DNA of 14,257 nucleotides from Candidatus Rifleibacteriota bacterium (GTDB lineage: Bacteria > Riflebacteria > Ozemobacteria > Ozemobacterales > Ozemobacteraceae). A model generated the notes under the pieces. That model was given only the letters and a program-made list of their open reading frames with translations. It searched no databases and was not told the DNA's origin. Location: positions 1-14,257 of the forward strand of contig JAKQOH010000052.1 in NCBI GenBank assembly GCA_029565415.1, in the 5' to 3' direction. Position 1 is the stretch's first letter. Each line of letters opens with the position of its first letter. Positions 12,951 through 14,257 of this stretch are shown here, piece by piece. The position numbers were made by a program, and so were the translations under genes.

Positions 12951-13446
12951 ACTTCGCTCCCACCGCCGCGGCGCCGGCTTCGAGAACCGGTTTGGCGAGC
13001 GGGGAGTTGAGGATCTGGAGGCCGAACACCATCCCGAAGATGCCGACGGTCTCGATGATGCCGAGGGCGATGATCAGCAGACCGAAGCCCTTGCCGCCGT
13101 TCTCGACCATGCACCGGACGCCGGCCGCGCCGATCAGGCCCTGATACCAGGCGGAGAACAGTTCGATGAGGCCCGTGCCGAGCGCGACACCCAGACACAG
13201 CAGGGCGTTTGCGGGGTTCCCGGCGACCTTGATCATGGTCAGCATGACGATCATCGCATACAGCGTCTGGCTGATGGGAGCCGCCACCATGATGATGTAC
13301 TGGAACGACAGATTCTTGCCCGCTTTTCCTTCACTCGCCCAGGCACCGGCAGCGGAGGTACCCGCGGCCACGATGCCGAGACAGCTTCCGATGCCGCCAA
13401 GGCCGAGAACGAGACCACACGCAAACAAGCCAAGCAATTCGATCAT
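12949..13446 (-). CDS. atpK: V/A-type ATPase subunit K (rotor proteolipid), Na+-type
   Basis: This is the membrane rotor-ring subunit of a V/A-type ATPase, which couples ion flow to ATP synthesis or hydrolysis. The 165-residue protein has four membrane helices as two related hairpins (GLGGIGSCLGIVAAG near 15-29 and FSAWYQGLIGAAGVR at 97-111). The ion-binding carboxylate is only in the second hairpin (E132 in ALGIIETVGIF). Residues corresponding to the Na+ ligands of Enterococcus hirae NtpK are present: S59 (Thr64), Q60 (Gln65), Y63 (Tyr68), Q102 (Gln110) and E132 (Glu139). Na+ coupling is therefore predicted. ATG 13446 has AAGGAG 8 nt upstream, overlapping the atpI stop. It is last in the operon, followed by two hairpins; the I-K order matches spirochaete and chlamydial V-ATPase operons. 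Confidence 0.95.
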   Translation of the reverse strand: MIELLGLFACGLVLGLGGIGSCLGIVAAGTSAAGAWASEGKAGKNLSFQYIIMVAAPISQTLYAMIVMLTMIKVAGNPANALLCLGVALGTGLIELFSAWYQGLIGAAGVRCMVENGGKGFGLLIIALGIIETVGIFGMVFGLQILNSPLAKPVLEAGAAAVGAK

Positions 13447-13458
13447 GATGTCAGCTCC

Positions 13459-14257
13459 TTACTTTTTGCCAAACGGGTCGTATCCACGGCCCGTCCATTC
13501 CATACCGAGATGATTCGAGAACTCGAGCAGGTTCAACCGAACCCCGTGAGCGAAGATCGCCACCAGTCCGAGCGCGAAGTTCAGCAGATGCGCCGCGATC
13601 AGGATGAAAATGACGATCAGCAGGGGAAGCGGCCGCACCATTTCGTTGAAACTCGCCGCCAGGACGCCGCCCGCGAGGCCGACGGCCCAGAGGCGGATAT
13701 AGCTGATGATATCCCCGAGGAAGCTGGCCGCGTTCAGGGCGACCGCGCCGAGCCCCTTCCCGACCGCCGCGAACAGGTTCCACGAGAAGTCGGTGAACAG
13801 GATGATCATGAACAGCGAGACGCCGAACAGCGGCAGCATCCAGACCGGAGCGGGGCTCTCGTTCACGAGCACCTCGACCAGCGCCCACATCGCCCAGATG
13901 AACAGCACCCAGCCGACCTCCGCGATCGTCGCCAGATTCACCGGTGCGCGGCGGATCTTCCAGATGTGGGCGATCGTCAGATGGACCGCGCCGATGAGGA
14001 AGCACAGTTTTTTCAGGAACAGCTCGTTCGTCGGAATCAGCGACTCCTTCAGCAGCGGCGCGCCGAACCAGGCGTTCGTGAGAATGCCCCAGCCGGCCAC
14101 ACCGGCGAACAGGATCGTGAACAAGGTCAGGATCTGGTCGGGCACGCCGCGCGAGATCAGCGGGCGGCGGGCGGCGAGCAGCGCCACAAAGGCGACGATG
14201 CCATATCCCGCATCCGCCACGAGCATGGCGGTGAAGATGACGAGGAAGGGCAGGAAG
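13459..14257 (-). CDS. atpI: V/A-type ATPase subunit I (stator a-subunit), C-terminal part
   Basis: The gene runs off the right edge: the frame is open for ten codons beyond the first ATG (14226) and reads FLPFLVIFTA, a plausible membrane continuation, so no start is inside the window. About 265 residues of a protein usually near 600-700 are present, all from the membrane domain. Typical features are PFLVIFTAMLVADAGYG near the left of the segment and SYIRLWAVGLAGGVLA with the essential half-channel Arg (codon 13695-13693). HLLNFALGLVAIFAHGVRL, LLEFSNH and GRGYDPF form the C-terminus. It forms the ion path against the K ring. The stop lies 12 nt before atpK, whose ribosome site overlaps it. 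Subunits E, A, B and D are not in the window and should lie beyond the right edge. Confidence 0.95.
   Translation of the reverse strand, partial: FLPFLVIFTAMLVADAGYGIVAFVALLAARRPLISRGVPDQILTLFTILFAGVAGWGILTNAWFGAPLLKESLIPTNELFLKKLCFLIGAVHLTIAHIWKIRRAPVNLATIAEVGWVLFIWAMWALVEVLVNESPAPVWMLPLFGVSLFMIILFTDFSWNLFAAVGKGLGAVALNAASFLGDIISYIRLWAVGLAGGVLAASFNEMVRPLPLLIVIFILIAAHLLNFALGLVAIFAHGVRLNLLEFSNHLGMEWTGRGYDPFGKK

Noticed and set aside
1..14257. Defence system, CRISPR array, transposon or prophage
   Set aside because: No repeats-with-spacers, transposase, integrase, terminal inverted repeats or phage structural genes were seen; the genes look like core and cell-envelope functions.

Overview
The window is GC-rich, densely packed bacterial DNA from what looks like an anaerobic or facultative diderm (Gram-negative-type) bacterium. 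The diderm call rests on a predicted outer-membrane beta-barrel ending in Phe, a lipoprotein and pilin-type secretion genes. The anaerobe suggestion rests on a V/A-type ATPase whose rotor subunit carries a Na+-binding signature, and, weakly, on a possible ferredoxin start at the left edge. The phylum cannot be fixed from the sequence. Spirochaete-like lineages or candidate phyla using V-type ATPases would fit.

Layout from left to right. (a) 1-2170, minus strand: an apparent operon led by an extended -10 promoter at 2162-2170. It encodes a starch-binding-module-like protein, an isochorismatase-fold hydrolase lacking the usual catalytic cysteine, a MinD/CobQ-like P-loop ATPase, and the first nine codons of a gene running off the left edge. 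(b) 2204-8607, minus strand: a seven-gene operon from an extended -10 promoter at 8599-8607. The order is glmM, a TPR lipoprotein (TTG start), three consecutive prepilin-like genes (I/V-, J/W- and K/X-like), a secreted FG-GAP calcium-loop beta-propeller and a secreted TPR protein. Several genes overlap or nearly touch, and no internal terminator is visible. The order of minor pilins followed by a Ca2+-loop propeller parallels pilV-pilW-pilX-pilY1, so this may be a compact pilus-tip or secretion module. (c) 8608-8797: a divergent intergenic region with a near-consensus sigma70 promoter on the plus strand. Its -10 lies in a 17-bp palindrome, and it is followed at once by a strong intrinsic-terminator hairpin, an attenuator-like arrangement. 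(d) 8798-11653, plus strand: a 951-residue protein that I read as a variant PHP-family phosphoesterase domain fused to a C-terminal membrane domain. (e) 11658-12752, minus strand: a predicted outer-membrane barrel with its own promoter, convergent with (d) and 4 bp away. (f) 12863-14257, minus strand: the end of a V/A-type ATPase operon, atpI (5' part outside the window) then atpK, closed by two perfect hairpins.

I see no tRNA, rRNA, CRISPR array, insertion sequence or clear sign of recent transfer. The points most worth following up are the PHP-membrane fusion with its attenuator-like leader, the compact pilin/propeller module, the Na+ signature in AtpK, and the Cys-to-Ser change in the isochorismatase-like enzyme.
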